Below are positions 54,493 to 63,577 of a stretch of 64,000 nt of DNA, piece by piece. Position 1 is the stretch's first letter; every line of letters begins with the position of its first letter. Where the stretch lies: positions 186,001 through 250,000 of the forward strand of contig CAWBYA010000007.1 in assembly GCA_963792895.1 (NCBI GenBank). Direction: 5' to 3'. Position numbers and translations under genes: made by a program. Under the pieces are notes generated by a model that saw only the letters and a program-made list of their open reading frames with translations, had not been told where the DNA came from and did no database searches. Origin of the DNA: UBA6912 sp963792895 (GTDB lineage: Bacteria; Actinomycetota; Acidimicrobiia; Spongiisociales; UBA5794).

Positions 54493-56642
54493 CCGAGCCC
54501 GTCCACCGCACGCTCGGGATGTCCGACGACGAGTACGAGTCGGTGGTCCGCATCCTCGACCGCGCTCCCGAGCCCGCCGAGCTGGCGATGTACTCGGTGA
54601 TGTGGTCGGAGCACTGCTCGTACAAGTCGTCGCGGGCGTGGCTCGGCCGGTTCCCGACCGAAGCGCCATGGGTCGTCGTGGGACCCGGCGAGAACGCGGG
54701 CGTGGTCGACCTCGGTGACGGGTGGCTGGCGGCATTGCGCATCGAGAGCCACAACCACCCTTCGTTCGTCGAGCCCTACCAGGGGGCGGCGACGGGCGTG
54801 GGCGGCATCCTCCGCGACATCTTCACCATGGGGGCGCGTCCGATTGCGGTGTGGGATCCGATTCGTTTCGGCCCACTCGACGAGCCACGCAACCGGTACC
54901 TGCTGAAAGGCGTGGTTGCCGGCATCGCCGGTTACGGCAATGCAGTCGGCGTACCCACGCTCGGGGGCGAGGTCGAGTTCGCCACCTGCTACTCCGGCAA
55001 CCCGCTCGTCAACGTGATGGCCCTCGGCATCCTGCAACGCGAGCAGCTCGTCTTGTCCGCTGCCTCGGGCGAAGGCAACCTGGCGGTGTTGCTCGGTGCC
55101 GCCACCGGCAGGGACGGCATCGGCGGCGCCTCGATCCTGGCCTCCGCCAGCTTCGACGAGGAGTCGGGCGCCAAGCGGCCATCCGTCCAGATCGGCGACC
55201 CGTTCGAGGAGAAGAAGCTCATCGAAGCCTGCCTCGAGCTCTACGACCGCGGCCTGGTGGCGGGCATCCAGGACCTCGGTGCAGCCGGTATCTCGTGTGC
55301 GACCTCTGAGTGTGCCGCCAACGGCGGGATGGGCATGGACGTCGACCTCGACACCGTGCATCTGCGTGAAGCCGATATGACGCCGGGCGAGATCCTGATG
55401 TCCGAATCGCAGGAGCGGATGTTGGCGATCGTCCGTCCCAACGACCTCGACGAGGTGCTTGCCCTTGCCGAGAAGTGGGAGATCGATGCGTTTGCGATTG
55501 GCATGGTGACGGCCGGCGGGGCGCTGCGCGTGTTCCGAGACGGTGCGCTCGTTGCCGAGGTACCTGCCGCTTCGTTGTCTGAAGACGCTCCTCGCTACGA
55601 ACGCCCCCGAGCTCGACCCGATTGGCTCGACGACGTGTGGGCGGCCGGCCCCCAGCTTCCTGCGAACGTCGATGTGGCCGAGGCGCTGCGCATGCTGCTC
55701 GACGACCCCACGCTCGGAGACCGGTCCTGGATCTCGGAGCAATACGACCATCAGCTCTTCCTCAACACGGTGGTGGGACCCGGCAACGACGGCTCCCTGT
55801 TGCGCATCAAGGGCACCGAGAAGGGGCTCGCCGTCTCCACAGACGGCGACGGGTTGCGCTGCCGGCTCGATCCCCACCGCGGTGGTGCACGCATCGTCTG
55901 GGAAGCGGCGCTCAACGTCGCCGTCACTGGTGCCCGGCCCTACGCCGTTGTCGACAACCTCAACTTCGGCAACCCGGAGAAACCGGAGGTGATGTGGCAG
56001 TTCGTCGAGACGGTCGAAGGCATGGCGGAGGCATGCGAGGCCCTCGGCGTACCCGTCATCGGCGGGAACGTCTCGTTCTACAACGAGACGGATGGCGTCG
56101 ACATCCATCCGACCCCCGTCGTCGGCATGCTTGGCTTCTGCGACCCGATGCCGCCCGAGCCTCCCCGTCTCGACAGGGCCGAGGAGGGGATGGTGGTATG
56201 GCTGGTGGGCCAGGAAGACAGCGGAGATTTCGCAGGCTCGGCGTTCAGCCGTGTCGTGCTGGCCAACGAGGGTGGCCGCCCCGCCAACGTCGACTCCGAG
56301 GTGGGCGGCCGGGTCGTTGCTCATGCGGTCGAGCTTGCCGGGTGGAGTCCCGTTCTTCACGATGTCTCGTCGGGTGGGCTCGCCGTCACGCTGGCCGAGA
56401 TCTGCATTCGCTCGGGAGTCGGTGTCTCCGTCGACGTTGGCGACTGGCGTGAGTTGTTTGCCGAATCCCCGCATCGGTTCGTCGCGGTGCTACCGGCAGG
56501 CGCCGACCCGACCGATCACGCCCCGATCCGCCGACTCGGGACCATGGGTGGCGACTCCCTCGATTTCGGGCTGCTGGGAAGTCTCCCCCTGGCGGAGGCG
56601 GCGCACATATGGCGCAACGCATTGCCCCGGCGACTCGGTTGA
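54489..56642 (+). CDS. purL: Phosphoribosylformylglycinamidine synthase subunit PurL (small form)
   Basis: This 717-residue enzyme has SEHCSYKSSRAWL, RIESHNHPSFVEPYQGAATG, given as RIESHNHPSFVEPYQG, and GDVRPI-like GARPIAVWDP, plus the second AIRS-like half with GGNVSFYNET. The length fits the small PurL that needs PurS and PurQ. It converts FGAR to FGAM. Confidence 0.96.
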   Translation: MTEPVHRTLGMSDDEYESVVRILDRAPEPAELAMYSVMWSEHCSYKSSRAWLGRFPTEAPWVVVGPGENAGVVDLGDGWLAALRIESHNHPSFVEPYQGAATGVGGILRDIFTMGARPIAVWDPIRFGPLDEPRNRYLLKGVVAGIAGYGNAVGVPTLGGEVEFATCYSGNPLVNVMALGILQREQLVLSAASGEGNLAVLLGAATGRDGIGGASILASASFDEESGAKRPSVQIGDPFEEKKLIEACLELYDRGLVAGIQDLGAAGISCATSECAANGGMGMDVDLDTVHLREADMTPGEILMSESQERMLAIVRPNDLDEVLALAEKWEIDAFAIGMVTAGGALRVFRDGALVAEVPAASLSEDAPRYERPRARPDWLDDVWAAGPQLPANVDVAEALRMLLDDPTLGDRSWISEQYDHQLFLNTVVGPGNDGSLLRIKGTEKGLAVSTDGDGLRCRLDPHRGGARIVWEAALNVAVTGARPYAVVDNLNFGNPEKPEVMWQFVETVEGMAEACEALGVPVIGGNVSFYNETDGVDIHPTPVVGMLGFCDPMPPEPPRLDRAEEGMVVWLVGQEDSGDFAGSAFSRVVLANEGGRPANVDSEVGGRVVAHAVELAGWSPVLHDVSSGGLAVTLAEICIRSGVGVSVDVGDWRELFAESPHRFVAVLPAGADPTDHAPIRRLGTMGGDSLDFGLLGSLPLAEAAHIWRNALPRRLG

Positions 56643-56652
56643 TACCGAGTCG

Positions 56653-59083
56653 TCAGCCCAGCGCGGCTTCGAGGTCGGCCACCAGGTGCCGCTGCTCGGC
56701 CGGATCGCGAATGGGGTGCCCGTCGCGGCGAACGTAGAACGTGTCCACCACCTGGCCCGCTCGAGTGTCGAGTCTGGCGAGGGCGATGTCGAGCCCGGCT
56801 CCGTACAACGCACGTGCGATCTCGGCGAGCCGCCCGATGCGATCGGGACAGCGCACCTCCACGACGGTGAAGCGGCTGGATGCGTCGCTGGGGAGCGTGA
56901 CCTTGGTCGGGCCTGCGGCGCTGCCGCCGTTGCGATAGGCACGGGCTCGTGTCTCGAGCATGGCCTCAGTGTCGAGCGCGCCGCGCACCACGTCGACGAG
57001 GTCGCGCTCGATGCCGCGGCCATCGCTCCGGAGCAACTGGTGAGCCGGTTCGCGCATCCACCACCTGGAACTCGTCGATGGCGGTGCCGTCGCTGCGCGT
57101 GAACAGCCGGGCGCCGGCGATCGACACGCCCTGACCGGCGAACACCGCCGCCACCGCTCCAAGGAATCCGGTCCGGTCGGTGCCGACAACGAGAACCCGA
57201 TCGAAGCCGCCTGCGGACCGGACGTCGAGCACGGCCTCCGTTCGCGCACGCTCGAGCACGTCGAGGTGCCAGAGGATGTCTTCGACCGGAACCGCCGACA
57301 CATAGTCCGGCGGCATTGCGGCGAGGTGCTCCTCTGCAGTCCCCTCCGCGTACCGGCCGGCGGCGGCGGCGAGCACCGTCGCCGCCGTGTCGGTATCGGG
57401 GCGGCCCATCGCTCCGAGCATCGCTGCGGCTGATGCGTACAACCGCCCGATGAGCGCTTCCTTCCACGAGCTCCAGGTGGTCGCACCTGTGGCCTTGGCG
57501 TCGGCAATCGTGAGCAGGTACAGGACTTGCAGGGTGCGGAGGTCGCCGACGGCATCGGCCACGCGAGCGATCACCTGCGGGTCGTCGATGTCGCGTCGGG
57601 TCGCCGTTTCGGCGAGCAGCAGGTGATGACGCACCGCCGCCGTCACGACGGCCGTCGTGGCCGGACCGAATCCATGCCGGTGGAGGATGCTGTGTGCGAT
57701 GGTCGCTCCGACTTCCGAGTGGTTGCCGCCATGCCCCTTTCCGATGTCGTGGAAGAAGGCCGCCAGCATGAGCTCTTCGGTCGACCCGATCTCGGCTGCG
57801 AGTGCGCCGAGCGCATCACCGGTATGAGCCGCCAGCTTCTGTACCTCGTCGACCGTCCGCCAGAGGTGGGCGTCGACCGGATGCTCGTGGAACGCTGCCA
57901 GCTGTGGCAGATGGCGCACGACCGACCACTCGGGGAGGTAGGTGTCGACCCAGCCGAGCTCATCGAGCAGGCCCCAGGCAGAACGACCTCGATCACCCGC
58001 AGCGAGCAGGCGAATGAACGCGACGCGGTCGGCGTCCGTCCACGCCGCTGCGGGGGCGTTCCTGATTCGTTCGGTCTCGACAGTGTCGAGCCAGACGCCT
58101 TCTGGCCGGGCTACGGCACGAACCGCCATGCCGAGCGGAGTGATCGGTGCCGGCAGCGGAGGAGAGGTGGTCCGGCGAAAACGACTGGTGATACGCCCGA
58201 ACACGCTTCGCCCGAGGGCAACCATCGGATCGCCATGGCCGCCGACCAGGTCGGGCCATCGCCCTTCGGCGAGGCGATCGCCCACCGCGAGGCTCCGGCA
58301 GACTCGGGACGCTACCTCGAACGGGTCGCAGCCCAGCCACCCGGCGGCAGCCTCGCGAAGATCGGGGACGAAGACATCGGAAGCGCCGCCCGCAACAGCG
58401 TGCAGCGCGTTGCGGACTGCGAGAAGCGTGTCATATGCCGCCACCTCGTCCTCGTGAGGCAGATGATCGTGGCGATCCCACACGAGCTCGGCCCTCCGCC
58501 GTTCCCACGCAAGACCCTGGAACGTCCTCAACCCGCCACGGCCCTCCTTCAGGTCGGGGGCCATGACGGGGTAGGGGTCGAGCTGGCGCCGCCCCCACTC
58601 GTGCTCGGATAGCGCTGTCGCCAGCGGCCGGCCTTCGAGGATCCCAGCGAGCCTGCCCTCGAGTGCCGCGACGAGGCTTGCATCTCCGGCCACACAACGC
58701 ATCGTCAGGAGGGACGTGAGTGTCGCAAAATCCTCGCGGGCGGCGGCGGTTGCTTCGCGGACGGTGCGTACCGAATGGCCGACCTTCAGCTTGGCGTCCC
58801 AGAGTGGGTACAGCACCGCCTCGGTGGCACGGTCGAGGTCGGCACCGGCGTGGAGGAGCATGACGTCGACATCCGAGAAGAGGCATTGGTCACCGCGCCC
58901 GTAGCCGCCGATGGCAACGACGGCCAGCGGCTCACCGGCGAGCGGTGCAGCCAGCTCAGAGAGTGTCTCGTCGAGTGCGGTCGTGAGCGCCACGCACACG
59001 TCACGCCCTCCGTCGCCGATGCGGCGCTCGACCACTGCGTCGCGGCGGGCGACGAAGCGACCTGCGGGGCTGGCCGCAACCAT
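56653..59083 (-). CDS. glnD: [Protein-PII] uridylyltransferase GlnD (interrupted by a frameshift)
   Basis: The main frame from ATG 59083 has the nucleotidyltransferase motif VAIGGYGRGDQCLFSDVDVML, given as GGYGRGDQCLFSDVD, the PII-uridylyltransferase domain, an HD domain (FFHDIGKGHGGNHSEVG) and the first ACT domain (FDRVLVVGTDRTGFLGAVAAV). After FQVVDA, near 57051-57056, the coherent sequence moves one frame over and continues through the second ACT domain (EVRCPDRIGRLAEIARAL) to a stop at 56653. Removing one base gives about 809 residues. GlnD uridylylates/deuridylylates PII in response to glutamine. A GGAGG site precedes ATG 59083. Confidence 0.87.
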
Positions 59084-59183
59084 CTCGGACCTCCGGAAGT
59101 CTGCGTCGCAGGCACGATGGCAGGCCGACGTTTCGGGCGTGTTACGGCTCCACGCTCCACTGTCTGGCGCAGGTGTAGAGCGT

Positions 59184-59636
59184 TCAGCTGCGCAAGTCGC
59201 TGAGATCGGATCGCAGGAGATCGGCGTCGTCGGTCTTCGAGATGTCGAGGCTCAGCTCCTCCGCCTCAGCGAGGTGGCGGCTGCTCTCTTCATTGTTCCC
59301 GGCGAGTGCCGCTGCCCTGGCAAGTGCCTCGTGGGCGTAGCCGGTGTAGAACGGCCCGAGGCCGTTGCGCTCTGCGAGCTCGAGCGACAGCTCGCCGTGC
59401 GTTGTGGCCTTTGCGGCATCGCCGAGGACGGCCCACACGCGTGACACCTGCCAGTCGCTGACGCAGTGCTGCTTCGGGCCGCCGACGATGCGCCAGTGAT
59501 ACCGCGAGCCGTAGGCGGCGCCGAGCATCTCCTGATCCTCGGCTGCGGTGCGTTCAGGCTGGTCGAGGAGCTCCCAGGTCCGGTTGAAGAGCTCTGCGGC
59601 CATCCGTCGGTGACAGTCGTGCTTCTCCTTCTTCAT
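59184..59636 (-). CDS. Helical TPR-like protein of unknown function
   Basis: This 150-residue protein is mostly helical: RRMAAELFNRTWELLDQPER, EDQEMLGAAYGSRYHW, HCVSDWQVSRVWAVLGDAAKA, and a closing TPR-like AHEALARAAALAGNNEESSRHL. It is likely a short TPR-type scaffold found in actinobacteria; no function is assigned. A CATAAT hexamer lies 6 nt before ATG 59636. It precedes glnD by 100 bp on the same strand. Confidence 0.7.
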   Translation of the reverse strand: MKKEKHDCHRRMAAELFNRTWELLDQPERTAAEDQEMLGAAYGSRYHWRIVGGPKQHCVSDWQVSRVWAVLGDAAKATTHGELSLELAERNGLGPFYTGYAHEALARAAALAGNNEESSRHLAEAEELSLDISKTDDADLLRSDLSDLRS

Positions 59637-59642
59637 TTAGGG

Positions 59643-59648
59643 ATTATG
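59643..59648 (-). promoter_or_regulatory. -10 hexamer CATAAT, TPR-like gene
   Basis: Ends 6 nt before ATG 59636; leaderless type. Confidence 0.45.
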
Positions 59649-59677
59649 CCCCCGGGGTCGGTAGGTTGCATGGGGCA

Positions 59678-60517
59678 ATGGATGAACGCCTCGAAACCTC
59701 CGTCTGCTACCGCCACCCCGACCGCGCGACCAGGCTGCGCTGTAGCGAGTGCGGCCGGCCGATCTGCGTGGAGTGCTCCCACGACGCAGCCGTCGGTCAG
59801 AAGTGCCCGGAGTGCGCCAAGCCAGAGGGGCGCCATCGGGTCATCGATGCCCGGCGAGCGACGGCGGCTCCTGGGTTCGCCACCGCTCCCGTGACATTCA
59901 CCATCATCGCCGTCGCTGCTGCGATCTTCGCCGTTGGCTTCGTGACGCCCCGGTTGAATGCCGACCTCGTCAACCAGTTCGCCTCAGCGAACTGGTTGAT
60001 CGCAGACGGCGAGTGGTGGCGGGTGCTGACTGCGGCATTTCTCCACGGTGGCCTCGCGCACATCTTCTTCAACATGTACGCCCTGTACATCTTCGGTCCC
60101 CGCCTCGAGACGCAGGTTGGCTCGACGCCCTTTGCGCTGCTCTACGCCGCATCCGCAGCAGGCGGCGGGGTCGCTTCATACTTCTTTGGTTCTCTGCAGC
60201 AGGTGGCGGTCGGGGCGTCGGGGGCCATCTTCGGGTTGTTCGGCGCGTGGATCTACGTCGCCTACCGGATCCGCCACACTCCGGCAGGGCGCTCGATGTT
60301 CAATCAGCTGGGCGTGTTGCTGCTCATCAACATGGCGTTGCCACTCATCATCCGGAACATCGACTGGCGGGCCCACGTCGGCGGGTTGCTCGCCGGCATG
60401 GCCGTAGCCGCACTCTGGGGCCGGTTCGCCGTCGGCAGGCCCGACGCGGTGCGGATTCGCTCCATCATCGCCGGTGCGATGTTCGCCGGGCTCATGGCCC
60501 TCGTCATCTTTCTCTGA
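59678..60517 (+). CDS. Rhomboid-family intramembrane serine protease with N-terminal zinc finger
   Basis: This 279-residue protein starts with a B-box-like zinc finger (CYRHPDRATRLRCSECGRPICVEC, given as CSECGRPICVEC), then six membrane helices with GEWWRVLTAAFLHGGLAHIFFNM, given as WWRVLTAAFLHGGLAHIFFN, the catalytic Ser in GASGAIFGL and the His in AHVGGLLAG. It cleaves membrane-anchored proteins. A TAGGTT hexamer lies 10 nt before ATG 59678. It is divergent from the TPR-like gene. Confidence 0.92.
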   Translation: MDERLETSVCYRHPDRATRLRCSECGRPICVECSHDAAVGQKCPECAKPEGRHRVIDARRATAAPGFATAPVTFTIIAVAAAIFAVGFVTPRLNADLVNQFASANWLIADGEWWRVLTAAFLHGGLAHIFFNMYALYIFGPRLETQVGSTPFALLYAASAAGGGVASYFFGSLQQVAVGASGAIFGLFGAWIYVAYRIRHTPAGRSMFNQLGVLLLINMALPLIIRNIDWRAHVGGLLAGMAVAALWGRFAVGRPDAVRIRSIIAGAMFAGLMALVIFL

Positions 60518-60543
60518 GCCCCGCGGGCGAGACCGGTCGGGCC

Positions 60544-60549
60544 TACACT
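60544..60549 (+). promoter_or_regulatory. -10 hexamer TACACT, purF-purM
   Basis: Ends 6 nt before GTG 60556; leaderless type. Confidence 0.5.
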
Positions 60550-60555
60550 CCGCGG

Positions 60556-61968
60556 GTGGCGGAGACTGCCCTCACGATCGAGCGGCCGGGCGAGGCATGC
60601 GGGGTCTTCGGGATCCATGCTCCAGGCGGGGATGCGGCGCGCCTCGCCTACTTCGGGCTCTTTGCGCTGCAACACCGCGGCCAGGAGAGCGCAGGGATCG
60701 CAGTCGCCGACGAGGATCATGTCACCGTCGTCAAGGACCTCGGCCTGGTCGCCCAGGTGTTCGATGAGCCGACGCTGAGCGGGCTCGGCGGCCGTATAGC
60801 GGTCGGCCACACCCGCTACTCGACAACGGGGTCCTCATCGTGGGAGAACTCTCAGCCGGTGTATCGCCAGGTCGCCGGCAGCAATGGCATCGCTCTCGCG
60901 CACAACGGCAACCTCACCAACACGCGCCGGCTTGCAGAGCAGATCGGCAAACTCTTCGCTACGACGGACTCCGAACTGATGACCGAGGCGATCGCCATCA
61001 ATGTCCGCGCAGGGCTCACGCTCGAGAAGGCTGCGCTGGAGACCCTTCCCCGCTTCGAAGGAGCCTTCAGCCTTGCGCTGATGGATCAGGGGACGTTGGT
61101 GGCGGTCCGCGATCCGCATGGGTTCCGTCCGCTCTGTCTGGGGCGACTCGACGAAGCGTGGGTGGTGGCATCCGAGACGGCGGCGCTCGACATCATCGGC
61201 GCAGCCTTCGTTCGTGAGCTCGATCCCGGCGAGATGGTCGTCATCGACGATGCGGGGGTGCGAACCCACCAGCCGTTTCCGCCTGCTCCCCGGCGGTTGT
61301 GCGTCTTCGAGTTTGTCTACTTCGCACGACCGGACTCGGTGCTCTACGGGCGGAACGTGCACGCTGCCAGGCGGAGGATGGGATACCGGCTGGCCGAGCA
61401 GGCGCCCGTCGCCGCCGATGTGGTGGTCCCCGTGCCGGAGAGCGGTATCCCGGCTGCCCAGGGTTTTGCAGCGGCGAGCGGCATCCCGTACGCCGACGGC
61501 CTCGTGAAGAACCGGTACGTCGGTCGAACCTTCATCCAACCCGCCCAGGCGATGCGCGATCAGGGCATCCGTATGAAGCTCAACCCGATTCCCGAAGAGC
61601 TGGACGGCCGTCGGGTCGTGCTCGTCGACGACTCCATCGTGCGCGGCTCCACGACGCGTCGCCTCGTCGAACTGGTGCGGGACGCCGGCGCCGCCGAGAT
61701 CCACCTTCGGATCTCGTCGCCTCCGTACCGCTGGCCGTGTTTCTACGGCATGGACACGGGCGACAGAAGCACGCTGCTGGCAGCCGAGCGCAGCATTGCC
61801 GAGATCGGCGACTATCTCGGGGTCGAGAGCCTCGCCTATCTGGAGCTTCCCGGTCTCCTCGACGCCACCGGCGTCGACGGCCACGGGTTCTGCACCGCCT
61901 GCCTCTCCGGCGACTACCCAACCGACGTCACCGGTGCAGGGGACAAATACCTGCTGGAACGTACGTGA
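60556..61968 (+). CDS. purF: Amidophosphoribosyltransferase
   Basis: This 470-residue enzyme has a 14-residue propeptide before the nucleophile C15 (GEACGVFGI), then ALQHRGQESAGIAV, the PRPP site VVLVDDSIVRGSTT, and cysteines in WPCFYG and FCTACL that suggest the [4Fe-4S] form. It makes phosphoribosylamine, the first committed purine step. GTG 60556 follows TACACT by 6 nt. The stop overlaps the purM ATG (TGATG). Confidence 0.95.
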   Translation: MAETALTIERPGEACGVFGIHAPGGDAARLAYFGLFALQHRGQESAGIAVADEDHVTVVKDLGLVAQVFDEPTLSGLGGRIAVGHTRYSTTGSSSWENSQPVYRQVAGSNGIALAHNGNLTNTRRLAEQIGKLFATTDSELMTEAIAINVRAGLTLEKAALETLPRFEGAFSLALMDQGTLVAVRDPHGFRPLCLGRLDEAWVVASETAALDIIGAAFVRELDPGEMVVIDDAGVRTHQPFPPAPRRLCVFEFVYFARPDSVLYGRNVHAARRRMGYRLAEQAPVAADVVVPVPESGIPAAQGFAAASGIPYADGLVKNRYVGRTFIQPAQAMRDQGIRMKLNPIPEELDGRRVVLVDDSIVRGSTTRRLVELVRDAGAAEIHLRISSPPYRWPCFYGMDTGDRSTLLAAERSIAEIGDYLGVESLAYLELPGLLDATGVDGHGFCTACLSGDYPTDVTGAGDKYLLERT

Positions 61969-62984
61969 TGGCAACGTACCGAGACGCCGGCGTCGACCTC
62001 GAAGCGGCGGATGCGGTGGTCGCTGCGATTGGGGCGGCCGTGACGGCAACGTGGGGAGACAGGGTGGTGGGAGGCTTCGGCGGGTTCGCTGCGGGAGTGC
62101 GTCTCCCCGCCGGCTACACCGACCCCGTTCTCATGATGTCGACGGACGGCGTCGGCACCAAGGCCGAGGTGGCCCGAATGGCCAACAGGCTCGACGACCT
62201 GGGATGGGACCTGGTGGCGATGTGCATCGACGACCTTGTTGCTGCAGGAGCGCGGCCGATTGCGATGACCGACTACGTGGCGGTGGGGCGTATCGACGTG
62301 GAGATGGTCGGCCGCATCGTGCGTTCGGTCGCCGCCGCGTGTGCGGAGGCAGGCGTTGCGCTGCTTGGCGGCGAGACCGCTGAGCACCCCGGCGTCATGG
62401 AGGAGGGCGCCTTCGACGTCGCCGGGACCGCGCTGGGTGTGGTGGAAGCCGGGCGGGAGGTCACGGGTGCTGCAATCCGCCCGGGTGACGCCGTGATCGG
62501 CCTCGTGTCGCCGAATCTCCGGGCGAACGGCTTCTCGCTGGTCCGCCACGTCGTGCTCGGAGCCCTCGAACTCGACGAGCAGCTGCCCGGGACGGCGGGG
62601 ACGGTTGCCGACGTGCTGCTTGCACCCTCGGTTCTCTACACGCCTGCCGTTCTCGCGCTGCTCGAGGCCGTCGAGGTGCGCGGGATGGCACACGTCACCG
62701 GCGGCGGGCTGCCCGGCAACCTTGCCCGAGTGCTCCCGAACGACTGCGACGCGTTGATCGACACGAACGCCTGGGTGCCCCCGGCCGTCTTCCCCGCGAT
62801 CCAGCAGCTCGGCAACATCCCCGGTGCCGAGATGTTCCGCACCTTCAACATGGGCATCGGGTTTGTCGTGGTGGTCCCAGATGGCGTCGCCGACGAGGCG
62901 GTTGCCGCTCTGGAGGCAGCGGGCCATGCAGCCGGCATCATCGGAGCCGTGGTCGAAGGGTCGAGACGCGTCGAGCTCGGCTGA
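61968..62984 (+). CDS. purM: Phosphoribosylformylglycinamidine cyclo-ligase
   Basis: This 338-residue enzyme has GGFGGFAAGV, MMSTDGVGTKAEVA, VAMCIDDLVAAGARP, LLGGETAEHPGVM and HVTGGGLPGNLARVLP, the AIRS family set. It closes FGAM to AIR. It overlaps purF by one base. Confidence 0.95.
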   Translation: MATYRDAGVDLEAADAVVAAIGAAVTATWGDRVVGGFGGFAAGVRLPAGYTDPVLMMSTDGVGTKAEVARMANRLDDLGWDLVAMCIDDLVAAGARPIAMTDYVAVGRIDVEMVGRIVRSVAAACAEAGVALLGGETAEHPGVMEEGAFDVAGTALGVVEAGREVTGAAIRPGDAVIGLVSPNLRANGFSLVRHVVLGALELDEQLPGTAGTVADVLLAPSVLYTPAVLALLEAVEVRGMAHVTGGGLPGNLARVLPNDCDALIDTNAWVPPAVFPAIQQLGNIPGAEMFRTFNMGIGFVVVVPDGVADEAVAALEAAGHAAGIIGAVVEGSRRVELG

Positions 62985-63010
62985 GGCGGTAGCGCGGGGA
63001 GCCCGATGCG

Positions 63011-63016
63011 TATCAT
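63011..63016 (+). promoter_or_regulatory. -10 hexamer TATCAT, MBL-mobA
   Basis: Ends 6 nt before ATG 63023; leaderless type. Confidence 0.5.
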
Positions 63017-63022
63017 CGGCGG

Positions 63023-63577
63023 ATGGCCAAGCTCGACGTTCTCTTCACCGGCTACGTGGGGGAGCGGGTCGCCGGGACGGTTTCTCTGGTGCGCACCGCG
63101 GATCTCATCGTCGTCGTCGACCCGGGGATGGTTCCCGATCGGAGTGCCATCCTCGCCCCGCTGGGTGGGCTCGGCATCGCCGTCGCGGACGTCACCGATG
63201 TGATCCTGTCGCATCATCACCCCGATCACACCATGAACATCGCGCTCTTCCCGTCTGTGCGCGTTCACGACCATTGGGCTGTGTACGAGCGCGACATCTG
63301 GACGTCGCGTCCCGCCGAAGGGGTGCACATTGCAGACGACGTGTGGCTGCTGGAGACGCCTGGGCACACCCCGCAGGACATCACAACGATGGTTGCGACA
63401 GACGACGGTGTCGCTGCGCTCACCCACCTGTGGTGGCACGAGAGGTCCGAGTCTGACCCTCGCGGCTGGGATCTGGGGGAGCTGCACGCCCATCGCTCTC
63501 GCATCGTCGAGCTCGCCGACCGCGTCGTGCCGGGTCACGGGGCCCCGTTCATCGTCGGCCCCGACACAATTCGTTGA
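63023..63577 (+). CDS. Metallo-beta-lactamase-fold hydrolase (MBLAC1-like)
   Basis: This 184-residue protein has VILSHHHPDHTMNI (HxHxDH), LLETPGHTPQDITTMV and VVPGHGAPF. The short length and SHHHPDH wording fit the MBLAC1/SNM1-like small hydrolases. Substrate unknown. Its stop overlaps the mobA ATG (TGATG). Confidence 0.88.
   Translation: MAKLDVLFTGYVGERVAGTVSLVRTADLIVVVDPGMVPDRSAILAPLGGLGIAVADVTDVILSHHHPDHTMNIALFPSVRVHDHWAVYERDIWTSRPAEGVHIADDVWLLETPGHTPQDITTMVATDDGVAALTHLWWHERSESDPRGWDLGELHAHRSRIVELADRVVPGHGAPFIVGPDTIR

Noticed and set aside
54276..56474. 732-aa minus-strand ORF opposite purL
   Set aside because: Shadow produced by high GC3; plus strand is unmistakable PurL.
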